Of a stretch of DNA of 64,000 nucleotides, positions 11,094 to 23,489 are shown piece after piece; the stretch's first letter is position 1, and the number at the start of each line of letters is the position of its first letter. Source of the DNA: Medicago truncatula. Its lineage: Eukaryota > Streptophyta > Magnoliopsida > Fabales > Fabaceae. A program made the translations under genes and the position numbers. The stretch is taken from NCBI RefSeq assembly GCF_003473485.1, contig NC_053044.1, positions 31,190,091 to 31,254,090 on the forward strand, read 5' to 3'. The notes beneath the pieces were generated by a model that was given only the letters and a program-made list of their open reading frames with translations, was not told where the DNA came from and made no database searches.

Positions 11094-14000
11094 AGTAAGT
11101 AGAATTCTCATTAGTGATCACTGATATATAGAAATATTTTAATAATGTAATATTTAATTCAACAGTGGGATACTTGAGTGCAAGATTATCAACTTAAGTG
11201 GTTATATAATTTTAAATAATAGACTTTCACAAACTCAACCACATATTTTGCACATGAGTATAGCAGAATTATTAACACAAGTGGTAACTCAATGATAGTA
11301 TGAAACCCTATGTATATATTATTTATTAATGGCAGATATTATTAAGAATTGGTTTTCGTAGTTAATCACATATTCTGCATTTAGAATTAAGGAGAATGTA
11401 AATTTTCATTTAAGAATTTTATAACACGAAATCTCCCTTTTTCACAAGTAAAATTTTCAAGAATTTTATAAATATAGTAACCTTTACATGATAGAGTGCG
11501 ATGATTGTATAAAAGGTTTATCATCGTACGAGTGAGATTAAATCTCTAGTGTTATAAAACAGGATATGAGACTCATGAGTGAGATTTAGTCTCTAAAATC
11601 GTAAAATAGGATATGAGACTATACAATTTTAGTAACTCATTCAAAATTCAAATGCTACAATTATACTTACACACATTTGAGAAAAGATTAGGTTACACGC
11701 AGCAGAAATAAATAAGACTTATATTTTATTATTACTGAGGATATAAGAGAAAATAGTCATAAACTTCCATAAGTATTAAAGAATAGTCATAATATAAAAT
11801 ATGTTAAAATATAGTAAAATGATATACCATTTATAATTATATAGAATAATGGTAAAATATTTATTTTTATTTTTTGTTCTCAAAAGAGTTGTTAAGAACT
11901 TTGAGATTACGACATCTTGCAATTACAAAATAAGTTTACAATAATATCAAAGGATATGGAAGTGTATAATAATTTATGAGAAAAGAATATAATTAATATC
12001 CTAAATATAAGTCTCTACAATATTTTTATATCTAGAAGTATGAAACGAATAAATATATTTGTTTATGAGATATAGTTAATTAAACATGTAGAATTTTCCT
12101 CGCTTGTTGAAGAATTATATTTTTCTCCACTTGGTGAAGAATGATTCTTACCCACAAAGGATGATTATGTTAAGTAATGTCATATCGATAGGGTATGTCC
12201 ATCACGTTACACAATACAAGGTTTGAAAGATCTTTTAAATAAAATATTCAACTATTTCTCTATCACAAAGTGATATGTTAAGTAACGTCACACCGATAAG
12301 GTATGTCCGTCACTCACATAACAAAGCGAAAGTAGCAATCCAAAAATATATATACTAAAAAAAATATTTTAGTAGAATTTTAATTCAAAATTAGAATAAT
12401 ATTGGATTGCAAATATAGTTTTCTACATGACTTTTAACAAAGTAACTTACTTATTATAATCCCATTCAAGGAGCTTAAGGATAACAAGTAAGAACTATAT
12501 CATCACAATGTACAATTCTTATGTCTTAAAAATTTAAATATTGATAGGGTACTCTAATTATATTTGACATAAGTATAAAAATTAAGGTACATTGAATAAT
12601 AACAATTATGTTAATAACAACACACCGATAGGGTATGACTGTCACCAATATAATGCTAATCTATTTAACAAAATTTGCATAATTGTATCCACGTTAGGTG
12701 AGATTACAATTATACAAATCAATAATGTTTGTGCTTAAGTGAATATGATAAAATAATATCATGCATAAACAATTGTACTTAATTTACTCAACTTCGGTCA
12801 TATTCAAATTCAAATATTAGGAAGACATGCTTAACAATATTTTAAATTAGCACATCATAAATATGACTTTAGAATTTATTTATATGAAATAGTATAATAA
12901 CAAGAGTTATTATTTAGAACACAAGTGTGTCAATTATGGAAAATGGATTTCACTTCTATATAGGATATCATAATTGCACAACAAAAGAGAAAAATGAATA
13001 AATGTTTTCATATGTGCAATAATATACGATAAGTCACAAGAGGATAAAATAATTAAATCACGACTTACCTCGTAGTGTGTGAAATTCATCCTTATGCTTA
13101 GAGTCAATGACTTTTGATGACTTAACAAGAATATCTTATAATATAGTCATCTGAAAATAATCATGAACAGAGAATAAGTCATCTCAAAATTGCAACAAGA
13201 CACATAATTAGATAGGTAATAGTGTTTGTCACAAAATTTAGAGTGATAAATTACAGGTCTGGGTTAGAGAGTATAGTAGAAACTATAAGAATGTATATTA
13301 AAGAGAAATATGCCAATTTTAGATTCAATTAATATAAATGACATATATAATATACAACTCACTATACTCATTTTGAAAACAAAATATTATTAGGACCTTT
13401 AAATCAATTTGTGACAAGAATTAGAGACAAGTGTCTAAGTTTAAATATGTCGCCAGAAGAATGATTAAGTACTAAACTTTGGATCTTTATGCTAAGAAAA
13501 TATAAATTAAAGAATACATTAAATTATAATATTTATAATGCCAAAAATATTTAAAATCATAAGATTTAAATTAATTATATTTGACATTAAAATTAATAAA
13601 ATTGAGCCTTCTATAAATTTACTATAGTAACATTTTAATTGATTAGATAATTAGTGTTACTAATATAAGAGAGGATTTTCAAAACAGTTTAGGCTCAAAT
13701 ATTGAGAATATATGATTTGAAAGAGTATACGATTCTCATAAAGTAATTTAAATCCCAAATTTTAAGGGTATAAAATAAATTAAATTCTTAAGAATATTTT
13801 GGGTACAAGAGAAATTATACTTTTATCGCAAAATAATATAATATTTACTAATTAATTAGAGATATAAAATTCCTCATTGACATATCAATCTTAAGTTTGA
13901 GAGAGTGAGTTAGATTTCTCATAAGGATCAAATAAGAGTAAGGAATATTGATAAAATTTTCGCACAACAAAATTAAGAATATAATTTTAGAGGCAAACAA

Positions 14001-14950
14001 TAAAAACTATTTATTTAGAATTTATATTAACAATAATATATCGATGGAATATAGTTACGATTAATATTAATAAATTAATTGCTATAGAACAAATTTTTTA
14101 TGTACGCAATTAACATATCGCACAACCGCATTTGCGATGGGCAAAGTTACAATTACACAAATTGACAATATCTATGCTCAAAAGAATTTGATATGTTAAT
14201 ATCAAGCATAGACATGCCCTAAAAATATTTCAAGTACAATAATTTTAAAATAGAAAAACAGGCTCACTAAGCAATTTAACTGAACTTGGGCCCTACAGGT
14301 TCCCTACAAGTTGTACGTGAGTGTAGAGCACAAACACTCTCCACAAATGTCAATACGTCATGAAGAGTGCGCGCGTGTGACACACGCTTTGGATGGGTTC
14401 TTACACGTGTATCACACGTCTCACAGTATTATTTTCTGAAACAGGTCAAAACGACCCGAAATCGAACCGTTTGGATCTCTCTCTTTCATGGTGCGGCAAG
14501 GCAGAAACATAGATTTGAAACAAAAAATTCATTATAATTAATGACAAGCAAAGCTTGAATATGCCAGACTTGAATATAGCAATCAAACGAGGGAGTACAT
14601 GAATCAAAAGTTTTAATAATCAAGTCGTACCATGTAATATGCAGAAAAAAATGCAGGCAATCGATTTTCATGTATATACATAGAGATTTTAATAAAGAAA
14701 ACAAATCGTTCAATTAGTAGACATGGTCACATGGATAACAAGATTGTGCATATCTCATACTACTGTACATGGCAATTATATTTTATAATATTCAAGTTTC
14801 AATAACGGCTTGTAATTGCTATCGTAACCGTCGCTATCGACATGTATACATAAACAGGCAGAATGTTCAATTGTGATAATAACATAGAATTTCAATTGAG
14901 AATTTTGCACCGGTTATAATTATTCAAGCAGCCATATAACATATCTAATT

Positions 14951-14963
14951 GGCTCTGATACCA
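14951..14963 (-). other. tRNA-Met primer binding site
   Basis: The minus strand reads TGGTATCAGAGCC, complementary to the 3' end of initiator methionine tRNA. It lies two bases inside the 5' LTR of the retrotransposon and fixes its orientation. Confidence 0.85.
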
Positions 14964-14965
14964 AT

Positions 14966-15355
14966 TGAAAAAAATTACCTAAATCATAGATATAAAATAT
15001 AGTATGTTATTAATTAATTGACTTCAAAACTGTGTACCTTGAATGGTTGAAGAAGAATTCATGGAGACCTAAGTGACTTGAGAGAATTAGATTTTGAGAG
15101 CTCTTCTTCCGCCTTACTGATTGAGCGTACTTTCCGTTTCCATGATGGCTAACTAATGGGATAGTTAGCTTATATACTCATCAGTGGAGGCAGGGACCTC
15201 TCAAATGGGCCGACTAATAAGAACGGTCCAACCCATCACAGTCCGTTCACAATAAACCCAATAGAAATACCAAGTACAATAACATTAAATATTTAATACT
15301 ATATAATTCATTTATATTTTAATAATTAATTAAAGTAAATCTAAAATATTCAACA
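14966..15355 (-). repeat. 5' LTR of the non-autonomous retrotransposon
   Basis: A 390-bp terminal repeat, partner of 9598-9990. It is followed at once by the second copy of the cattg target duplication. Confidence 0.88.
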
Positions 15356-16040
15356 CATTGATCATGCACCTTTGAACAAACTTTAGAGTATCGAATTGCT
15401 CTTCTATACATTGTTATCATCAAAATCTTAAAGACATTTCTTAAACCCATCATGGTTCAACATAGAATAGGTGTTATATTATAATTTGTGCTTCTGGATT
15501 TAATTATTTTCCTCTGATTCTTTGAAACATAAAGAGTGAAAGGTATTTCTTTATCATCAATACGTTTGGCCCTTTCTTTCAAAGGTCTTTGAAGGATCTC
15601 AAGATCGTCATGTGCTACCTGACTCAACAAGCTAAGGAATTGGACTTTGCGGATCCACAAATGCCTCTGGAATGACATGTTCTTTCATATGTGATGAAAT
15701 CCCCTCATTTTAAGAGGCAGACGTATCATCAATCACAAAAACAGGATTTTTTTCAATAACAGTCTCTTTAACAAAAGGTGTCTCTTCTGTCTCAGCACGA
15801 AAAATGCGTACAGCCTGAGGATTCAAACCACGATCAGTTTTGCCCTCTTTGTTCGAGTCTTCCTCATGAATGATGGTCGCATCAGCATCAGGTTCACCGT
15901 TCTTCTATTCATCATGTTTAGGATCAATATCAATGTCGATAACATTATGATTCTTCGTCCCACTAGTGCTTGCGTCGTTCTTACGAAGGGCAACCACAGG
16001 TTATGCAAAATCTAGTATTTTGCCCTTATCTTCCTTCACT
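15356..16040 (-). pseudogene. Older retroelement relic split by the younger insertion
   Basis: The minus strand below about 15463 starts TGTTGAACC and then carries 'ttttgatgataacaatgt', which resembles the start of SIRE/Maximus-type Copia LTRs. Upstream of it (15470-16010) are broken protein-like stretches in shifting frames, such as RKNDASTSG, NGEPDADATIIHEE and VIEKNPVFVIDDTSAS. I do not recognise a domain; in SIRE elements an envelope-like frame occupies this place. The young element inserted inside this LTR, whose other part would be the sequence left of 9597. The link is an inference. Confidence 0.4.
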
Positions 16041-18393
16041 CTCCGTTCCTAGCTAAGGAGAGCATGAAGTGTGCTATGAGCGACGCGTCACACAATTAGA
16101 AGGAACGCACAGAAGGGTGCATGTGTCACGCCATCAAAACATAAATCGAAGTGGATCACTACTGATCAAGACGCTGCACGCAGAAAGCTATGTGTGTTTG
16201 TGCTGCGACTTTTCCAGAAATAACGGGAACTAAAATTGTTTATATAATAATATTTTAGGGACTAAAAAACAGAAGCTTTTATACGGAAAACAAGATAAAA
16301 TATAATAATTTTACAGCAGTAAAAATATATTTAACTATAAAAATGGAGATTGATAAGTGTCCAAAGATTGAAAAGAAAGCAAACATAAAAAGGATATTTG
16401 TCTCAGAGTGACTAAAGTAAAAGGTCTTGGTTACTGGAAATTAATTGAGAGCATGGTGTTAGGATAATTAGGCATTACTTGCTATCCCAGACTGAAGGAA
16501 CTCTGCAAACCACACAAACATAGGAGTGCTCTTGATGATCACTATTGCTCCAATACTCTACTCAACTGCTACCTTTGAATTATTCTACAACATTCTCATG
16601 GAGATATAGATCATGATGATTACTAATAATATATTGCTCCATGAATATATAAATTATTATCTTGTTTGTGATAGACTCTTGCATATATGTTCTTCCATTT
16701 TATTTCTTATCTCACTATGAAATTCTTCTAAGCCATTTTCGTTTTCACTAAACCTGTCTCTAGAGAATTGCGTCTTTGCCTTCGTTCATCGATCGATTGG
16801 GTTAATATTTGGACAGAATGTTCCCAACACGTAGTTGTTCATTTTCAATGGTTGGATCGTCAAAATAGTTTCTGGAGCGAGAGAAACCGTGTCTGCGAGT
16901 TTGAGGCTTAGAATTGTGGATTAGAAAGGAAAATGCACAAGGCCATGTCATAAATGTAACTAATGGTTAGGTATTATAATTTAAAGAGTACAATTCATAA
17001 TTGTTGATAAAGAGAAATAAAATTAAAATACAACCTTAAGTGGTAAAATTTAACCTTTTACGAAAGTGATGATTTTAATTATGTCCAACATGATATTTGT
17101 GTATGAAGATGTGATGTGGAATGATATATATGAAGAAACTTTTGATTCTATTATGTCGTATACGTTTTGTGATACTTGAGAAAGAAAGTTAAGATTTTTG
17201 ATAAATTAAAGGAAGGAAGAAAAAAAATAAAAATGTGAGTTTTACTTTTGGTCATGTGCACGATGATTATTAGTATTTGATTGTGTTTGTCTAAAGTGGT
17301 GGGATTGCATTTGTCTTCTCATCATCATGCATGTCATATGCATTTATGTGTGCCTTAATGGTGGGTTAAATAATTATGTTTGCCTATATGCAGTTAAATA
17401 ATTATGTTTCTCTAAGTGACGGTTAAATATCTTGTGTGCCTTAGTGGTAGGTTATATCTGAATCATTTAGTTTTATGAGCATGCATAGCATTGCATAAGT
17501 TAAACATAGAATAAAAGAAAAATGATTTGTGAGTATTTCTTTTCATTTTGACAGCTTATACAATTTATTTTATAATATCAAATTTATCCAAATCTCCTCC
17601 AATAAAGTCTCCTAATCCTAATCAACAACTGCATTTTACTATCCTCTTACTTCTGCCACTGTTACATTGATTTCCTCTCCAACCCATCATCAATCTTCCA
17701 GTGTTGTTTTGATTTTCAGCTATGAAGCTGTTCCTTATTTATTGCTGAACGGTAGAGCAGATTGGTCCTCCACAACCTAAGCTTGCAGAGGCAAACATTT
17801 TTGTTTTGTTTCTTTGTTTTTTTTTGTCCTAATAATGAAATTTTGTGTTGAATAATGTACATGTTTTTTTCTTCATTCTTCATAAGTTGAAAGATAAAGA
17901 AACATTGGTTACAAATTGGAAATCAGGCAGAGGGTGAATGATATTAGTTGTATGGTGAGAGAGAAGTATCTTGTCTTCACTTGTAACCTTCATTTAAAGA
18001 GATAGTGGCATATCATCATGTGGTGAAACTTTTCCTCCACCTTTACAACAAAGAAACAAAAAAAGAGTGCATTCTTATTAAATGCCAATTTGATGTGAAA
18101 TCTCCTCCCTCAACCTTTCGTGCACCATTTTTTTTTCCTCGAAAATACCCCTATTTAAATTCTAAAATCTGGTGTGTTTTTAATTTCAGATTTTAGAATT
18201 CGAAACGTGTTTTTATGATTCGGAATTCATAATCTGTATGTACTGTAGAACCATAAAACAGAAAATACCATGACTAACACTCCATTAAATAAAATTCAAC
18301 AACAACAAAAATTAAAAAGATCTAGATCAGTTAAACAAAAACAATATCATGGATGACGCACTTCATAAGGTTGTATGTCGAAATTTCTTTAAA
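16041..18393. other. Intergenic, nothing recognised
   Basis: No supported gene on either strand. Around 17340-17460 a phrase of the type 'gccttaatggtgggtta' recurs with variation, suggesting a decayed short repeat. The remaining sequence is AT-rich with only short chance frames. Confidence 0.4.
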
Positions 18394-18684
18394 GGGTTAA
18401 TAAGTCTTTACCCCCTGTAATATAGGTCATTTCTGGTTTTCCCCTTGTAAAATTTTTATTTTGATTCAACCCCCTGTAAAATATTTTTGTTTTGATTTAC
18501 CCTCTTAATAGGCCAAACAAAAAACAATTTTATTTTTTTTTCAAGAAATTTTTGTTTTTGTTTGGCCTATTAGGGGGTAAATCAAAACAAAAATATTTTA
18601 CAAGGAGTAAATCAAAATAAAAATTTTACAGGAGGAAAAACCGAAAATGACCTATATTACAAGGAGGTAAAGACCTATCAACCC
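18394..18684. mobile_element. Inverted-repeat MITE with 9-bp target duplication
   Basis: The 291-bp palindrome begins gggttaataagtctttacc and ends ggtaaagacctatcaaccc. It is flanked by the direct repeat ttctttaaa (18385-18393 and 18685-18693). The arms meet around a short T/A-rich centre. The 9-bp duplication points to a Mutator-like transposase. Confidence 0.85.
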
Positions 18685-18693
18685 TTCTTTAAA

Positions 18694-19940
18694 TATCCTG
18701 GGATGAATAAACTTATTGCCAGAATAGCATCAACAAATCTCACTAAAGAAGCGTCTAACTCAATCGATTGCTTGTAATTATATTGACCAAATATAGAGAT
18801 CATCATTGTTTTAAAGCTTCAATATGGTGAACCAAACACGTCCTAACTTAATTTTCTTCACTTCCCATGGATTTTAACCATTGATCTATGATTGGAATTT
18901 GGGACAAAATCTCCCAAATTTGTCTGGACTTTCAAACGTTCATTGTGTTTGGTCTTCATACTCCATAAATTCTATGATGCAATGTGTCTTCTGAACGGAT
19001 CAGTCAACTTGTCAATGCCAAAAAGACTAAAGGCACCTTATAGAGTTGTTTGGTTAAGAGATTACAAGACATTCAAAGATTTAATATGGAACAATTACAA
19101 ATTCTTTCACAAAACCATGAGTAAATTCATCTGTCAAAAAAAACTCACTCTAAATTCTATAAAAAAATCCTAAAATAAACGATAAAATACTAAAATATAT
19201 GATATATGACTAAAAATGATTGCTTATCGGAAGTGTGGTACATTGACCAACTAATATTGTGATTAGAATGGATTTCTATAATTTGCTAATTAACCATTTC
19301 ACAATTTTACTTGACCTGAGTACTTCTTGTACTCATACTTTTATTTACGTTTGTACTCTTGTAGGAGTTATCTCCTTTTTATATATAATATATATTTACC
19401 ATTAAAAAAAAAAACCATTTTACAATAATTAATACACTTAATCACATGTTATTGGTTTGAATCCAATCCTATAAAATGAAGTAGTTTTAAATTCTTTTGA
19501 AGGAGAATTTTGCTATGAATTGTTATTCTGCACTTGGGGCATCTGATTCACACCAAAGAATATTCAATACAAAATCATGACTCATTTTTTCAATAATAAA
19601 AAAAATGGTTCAAATAAATAAAATATTATAACAAATTACATATTGACTTTTCTTTTATTTTAGTGATTAATTAATTCAAAACATTGGCTTTACCAGATCC
19701 TGATAGAATTTGGATAGAGCAAGTTCTTGGGTCCATTAACTTGTATCATGACAATTTCATTAATCTATATTTATACTATATAAAAAAAGTTTTAAATTAC
19801 ATACTTTTCAACCGACTTTTTCATTACCTCATTTACATTTAATTTAAACAATTTTATTTACTACTGATAAACTTTTCAATATCCCACTTCGAACCCATGA
19901 TATCTGGTTATTGATTTGATCTTTGTTCCATGGTGGGTGT
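18694..19940. other. Intergenic, nothing recognised
   Basis: The open frame at 18892-19173 (93 codons) has no recognisable motif, an atypical composition and no start context, so it is not annotated as a gene. The rest is AT-rich. Confidence 0.4.
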
Positions 19941-20650
19941 AAATTGTTGTAAATTCGTTGTGAAAAACACACCAATAAAAACTTGATGCATGGAGCAAAT
20001 TAATATCAACTAATCAAATCAAGCGGGTAGCAAATAATTCAAACAAAAGTAAACAGCAAGAGATAAAAGGAAGAAGAAGAACACAAGAATTTGTTTACCC
20101 AGTTCGGTCTAATGATGACCTAGTTTGGGGGATAGAGCGGTTCTCCGTTCCACTATAATGATATGAGTTTCTTTACAAAGAGATATTGAGTTACAAGAAT
20201 CAGTCTTCAAACCTAATTCTACCCAAGTCCCAACCTCTTCCCGTGACCAAGAGACTCAATCCTAATAGTGCTTTGTTGAAGGTGAATCAAAACAATCTCA
20301 ACCCTAGTGTTGTTGCCAAGAGAAATTCTCTATAAACCCTAGTTTGTATGTTGGCTTCTAAACCCTGTTTCTACACACTTTATCATCTGATACAAGACTA
20401 ATATTTATAGTGGAAAGTAACCCTTAAAATATGGAACAAATCTTCACTGAAAATACGTTTCTGTTATTTCCTTCAGCGTACCATCTTGCCACGTTACGAT
20501 TACATCGTGGCACATTGCAATGCCATCGTGCCACGTTACGATTCCATCGTGGCACAAATTTTCCAGTGACTTGTTTCAGGATCTTGTTTCAACAATCGTG
20601 GCACGTTGCTTCTCCATCGTGGCACGTTTCTTCAGATTCCTGATTTTAAG
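19941..20650. repeat. LTR-like repeat block with short GC-rich reiterations
   Basis: The stretch carries the phrase 'ttacccagttcggtct', which I associate with plant retroelement LTRs, and reads like mostly non-coding repeat DNA. Between about 20478 and 20630 the motif 'catcgtggcacgtt' or close variants recurs five times in both orientations. I could not find matching ends or a target duplication, so solo LTR is only a possibility. Confidence 0.35.
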
Positions 20651-21790
20651 TTAACTCTCACATAACATTTCTGATGAATATTACTTTTGACAATATCTTA
20701 TAGCTAGCTTTCCCTCAACAAAAAAAAATAAAAATCTTATAGCTTAATGGGATTTTATTTCCTTAGGTTGAGCGACGTGCTTGACTTTAGTGAATGTGGA
20801 ACGCCCGGAAAGAGTGATAGCAGCAAGCAAATCTTCAGATAGTCAGCTATGAGCTACTCCAACGCTTCTTCACATTTGTTGAAAGATTGTAGATAGGCCA
20901 TTGTCAGTTTGTCACAAACATGGCTTTAGTTGTTATAATTAGTGTCGTTGTTGTCAACCTTCGTTAGATGTATGTTTGTATTATTTGTAAGATCAGTTAT
21001 TCGTTAACAGTTACTACATCGGTCAGACATGATTTGTAGTTGAGGTCAACTCTCTTTTTTAAAATTCTTCTTGTAAAGCTTCAAACTTGTCTTTGTTTCT
21101 TTCACTGTCTCCAAATGTAAGAACTTTTTTTATTGGTATAAAATCATGGTTTTGTGGGATTGAGTTGCCAAATTCATCCAAGGATTGGTATAAAGAATTG
21201 TACAAAGAATATTTTCACGCGAAGATGATAAAAAGGTGAAAATGCGTTTCTGAAATATCATGAAATCAAATAAAATAATGACTATTACTTTTTCCACCCT
21301 ACTTATTTTTCGCATGCCCTATTTTTTTACGAAAATGCCTATGTGATTTTCGAATTTTATAATCCAAATTAAGTTTTTCTTTATTATGGGGTGAAAAAAA
21401 ATGAGTTTTTTCACCCATTCGTATTTTATAATAGCATCCCACCTTTTCTCACTTCATCAATAATTGATTGAAAAATAAAGACACATGTTTTCTTTTTTTG
21501 ATTTTAAGGAGATCTAATCCAACAGCCGTCATTATACACATGGTTGGTTCCTAATATGGTTTTTGTCTATGCTCTATTTTGAAAAGATTATATTTGGTAA
21601 CTTTCTAAAGTCCAGCAAGTTTTTTTTTTTCTTCAGTAAATAATTTCTTGCACTATGGTGATCATGTAGCATATATGTTTTTGTCATCAGTTCAGTGTTC
21701 TATATGATACTACTGTTTTAGAATATATTTTTTTTGGTGATAAGAAAATTTAATTAAATATAATAAAGATATTTTAATATTATATATTGT
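20651..21790. other. Intergenic, nothing recognised
   Basis: AT-rich sequence with homopolymer runs and no supported gene or clear element ends. Confidence 0.4.
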
Positions 21791-21806
21791 AAACATCGGT
21801 CCTTGG

Positions 21807-21997
21807 ACCCAAGAGCGCTTAGATGAGATAGAACGGGTCTCCTAGCTTAACCAAGGTCCTGGGTTCGAATCCAGCCTTGGGCATACAACAGTGTTAAAAC
21901 TCTTAGGGAGAGTCTGCCGTCCATTTGAGTCCCACAATGCTCGAGGGATTAGTCTCCGCAGTTGCGCGCAGAGGATATCCGGTTTACACAAAAAAAA
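21807..21997 (+). mobile_element. tRNA-derived SINE with 16-bp target duplication
   Basis: The 190-bp insert contains an internal polymerase III B box (ggttcgaatcc at about 21853) with A-box-like sequence upstream, a unique body and a 3' A-run. It is flanked by aaacatcggtccttgg (21791-21806) and aaacatcgggccttgg (21998-22013), one mismatch in 16. It is not a functional tRNA gene because the arms cannot fold into a cloverleaf. It sits directly upstream of a LINE relic. Confidence 0.85.
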
Positions 21998-22024
21998 AAA
22001 CATCGGGCCTTGGTAAACAAGTTT

Positions 22025-22460
22025 GCCCTTGGTATGTGTATCAAGGATGAGGGTCGTTTTGTATTGGCTAAAACAGAGTGACTATCATTGTTACTTGATG
22101 TTGATTTAGGGAAGACACTCAGTGTCTAGATCTCCTCTTCAATGGGGCCGTGATCTACAACTTGGTATTGTGGATTTTGAAATGGACTCTAAGGTGGTGG
22201 TATAGATAATATATACGGTCGTACTTTCGGAATCTCGAATTATGCGTCAATTATCAATGATTTTTTTTAAGAGCAATTATTAATGATTGTTAGCACATAC
22301 TTTCTTCTAATTTAGCAAACCTATGATGTGAGGTATATTAGGAGACAATTCAATGAAGTTGATCATAGTTTAACTAAGATAACTTCATGTCATGCTAGTT
22401 TATGTATTTTTATTTGAATTCCATCTTGTATCTCAACTCATTTTAAATGAAATGCATTAA
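22025..22460 (+). pseudogene. LINE-derived RNase H domain relic
   Basis: Reading the plus strand with frame changes gives GRFVLAKTE, LLDVDLGKT, LQWGRDLQLG, VDFEMDSKVVVDN, then YDVRYIRRQFNEVDHSLTK and a tail near IPSCIST. This is the order of the RVT_3 RNase H-like domain of plant non-LTR retrotransposons. Several stops and shifts make it non-functional. It resembles the relic at 4971-5215 in family but on the other strand. Confidence 0.7.
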
Positions 22461-23489
22461 ATTTTCTCTCGTTATAAGAAAATAAAATTCCATTGAAAAA
22501 AGGTGCATCATTTTTTTTTTTTTGACAAAGAAGGTGCATCATTTGTTACTTTATTTTTATTTTTCAAAAGTAAGGGGGTATCATCATTTATTGATTAATT
22601 AACAAAAATAAATACAAAAAATAATCCATTAAATTAAAACACAATAAAACACTTTCGTGTCTGTGCTAGTGCTTGATTGCTCACATTTTAGCTTTCTATA
22701 TATCTATGACATGACAAATTTGTGATAATGATTGTAATTTTGCAGTGTTGCAACTTGCATCCATTTATATGAAACACAGATATAGACATGGACATCGGAC
22801 ATGACATACCGATATCAATTATAATTTGAGAAAATTATATAATTCAATGTAATTTATATGGGTCGGTGTCATGTCAGTGTCCAACACCGACACATGTTCG
22901 ACACTCTAGTTTGAAGGAGATGTTGATAATAAAAATGTATCTTCACTACAGCCAACCAGGAGTTAAGACTCTAATCAGAACACTTCTGTCCAGAACTCAT
23001 ATTGGAATTGTGTATGATGTCGAACTTCAAGACAATAAGGTCGGTATTCTTAAAAGAGTTGGTTTGTTTATCCTCAATTCATTGCTTTATCTTGAATGTT
23101 GTTTTGAATGTTGGAGGTGGAAGTGAAAGTTCATGTGAATAGGACACTCCAACTATTGAAAATTGGTCGGTTAAATAAAAGGTAATCTGGAACACAAGTT
23201 CCTGCATTCAAGCTTCCCTTATCGTCTTGATTGAAGGATGTTGACATTGTCCTTCATAAAGCAACTGATGAAATAGTATCCATTGAGGATAATCAAATTT
23301 TACAACAAAAAAAAAAAAAAATGCAAGAACTGCAAAGGTTGATCTACTGGTTGACATTTATCGCGTATTGGATCAGATAGAAATTTAACATGTTCTACTT
23401 GGCTTGTTAAAAATGAATGTTGAATGTTGTTTGGCCAAATATGGCATTTCATGCACAATTTTGATGATTTATGTGAAAAAATTTATGAA
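22461..23489. other. Intergenic, nothing recognised
   Basis: A short region near 22775-22900 has mirrored words around 'gacatg' and 'gtcggtgtc', suggesting a small decayed palindromic repeat. The open frame at 22866-23126 partly lies in this and was not accepted as a gene. Confidence 0.4.

Larger units (their letters stand above)
9598..15355 (-). mobile_element. Complete non-autonomous Copia-type LTR retrotransposon
   Basis: The element is 5758 bp with direct LTRs at both ends, flanked by the 5-bp duplication cattg (9593-9597 and 15356-15360). It reads on the minus strand. The 5' LTR is 15355-14966, followed after two bases by the initiator-Met tRNA primer site TGGTATCAGAGCC. The 3' LTR is 9990-9598, preceded by the polypurine-like tract AAGTGGGTGAT. 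LTRs start TGTTGAATATTTT and end TTTTTTTCA. By eye the two LTRs differ at about ten bases and two small gaps in 390, so insertion is fairly recent. The 5-kb interior has no frame longer than about 75 codons and no gag or pol motif, so it must have moved with enzymes from another element. The Copia assignment is from the primer site and tract style. Confidence 0.88.

Noticed and set aside
21830..21880. Possible tRNA gene because of ggttcgaatcc
   Set aside because: Only the promoter boxes are tRNA-like; the arms do not pair, and the insert has an A-run and a long target duplication, so it is a SINE.
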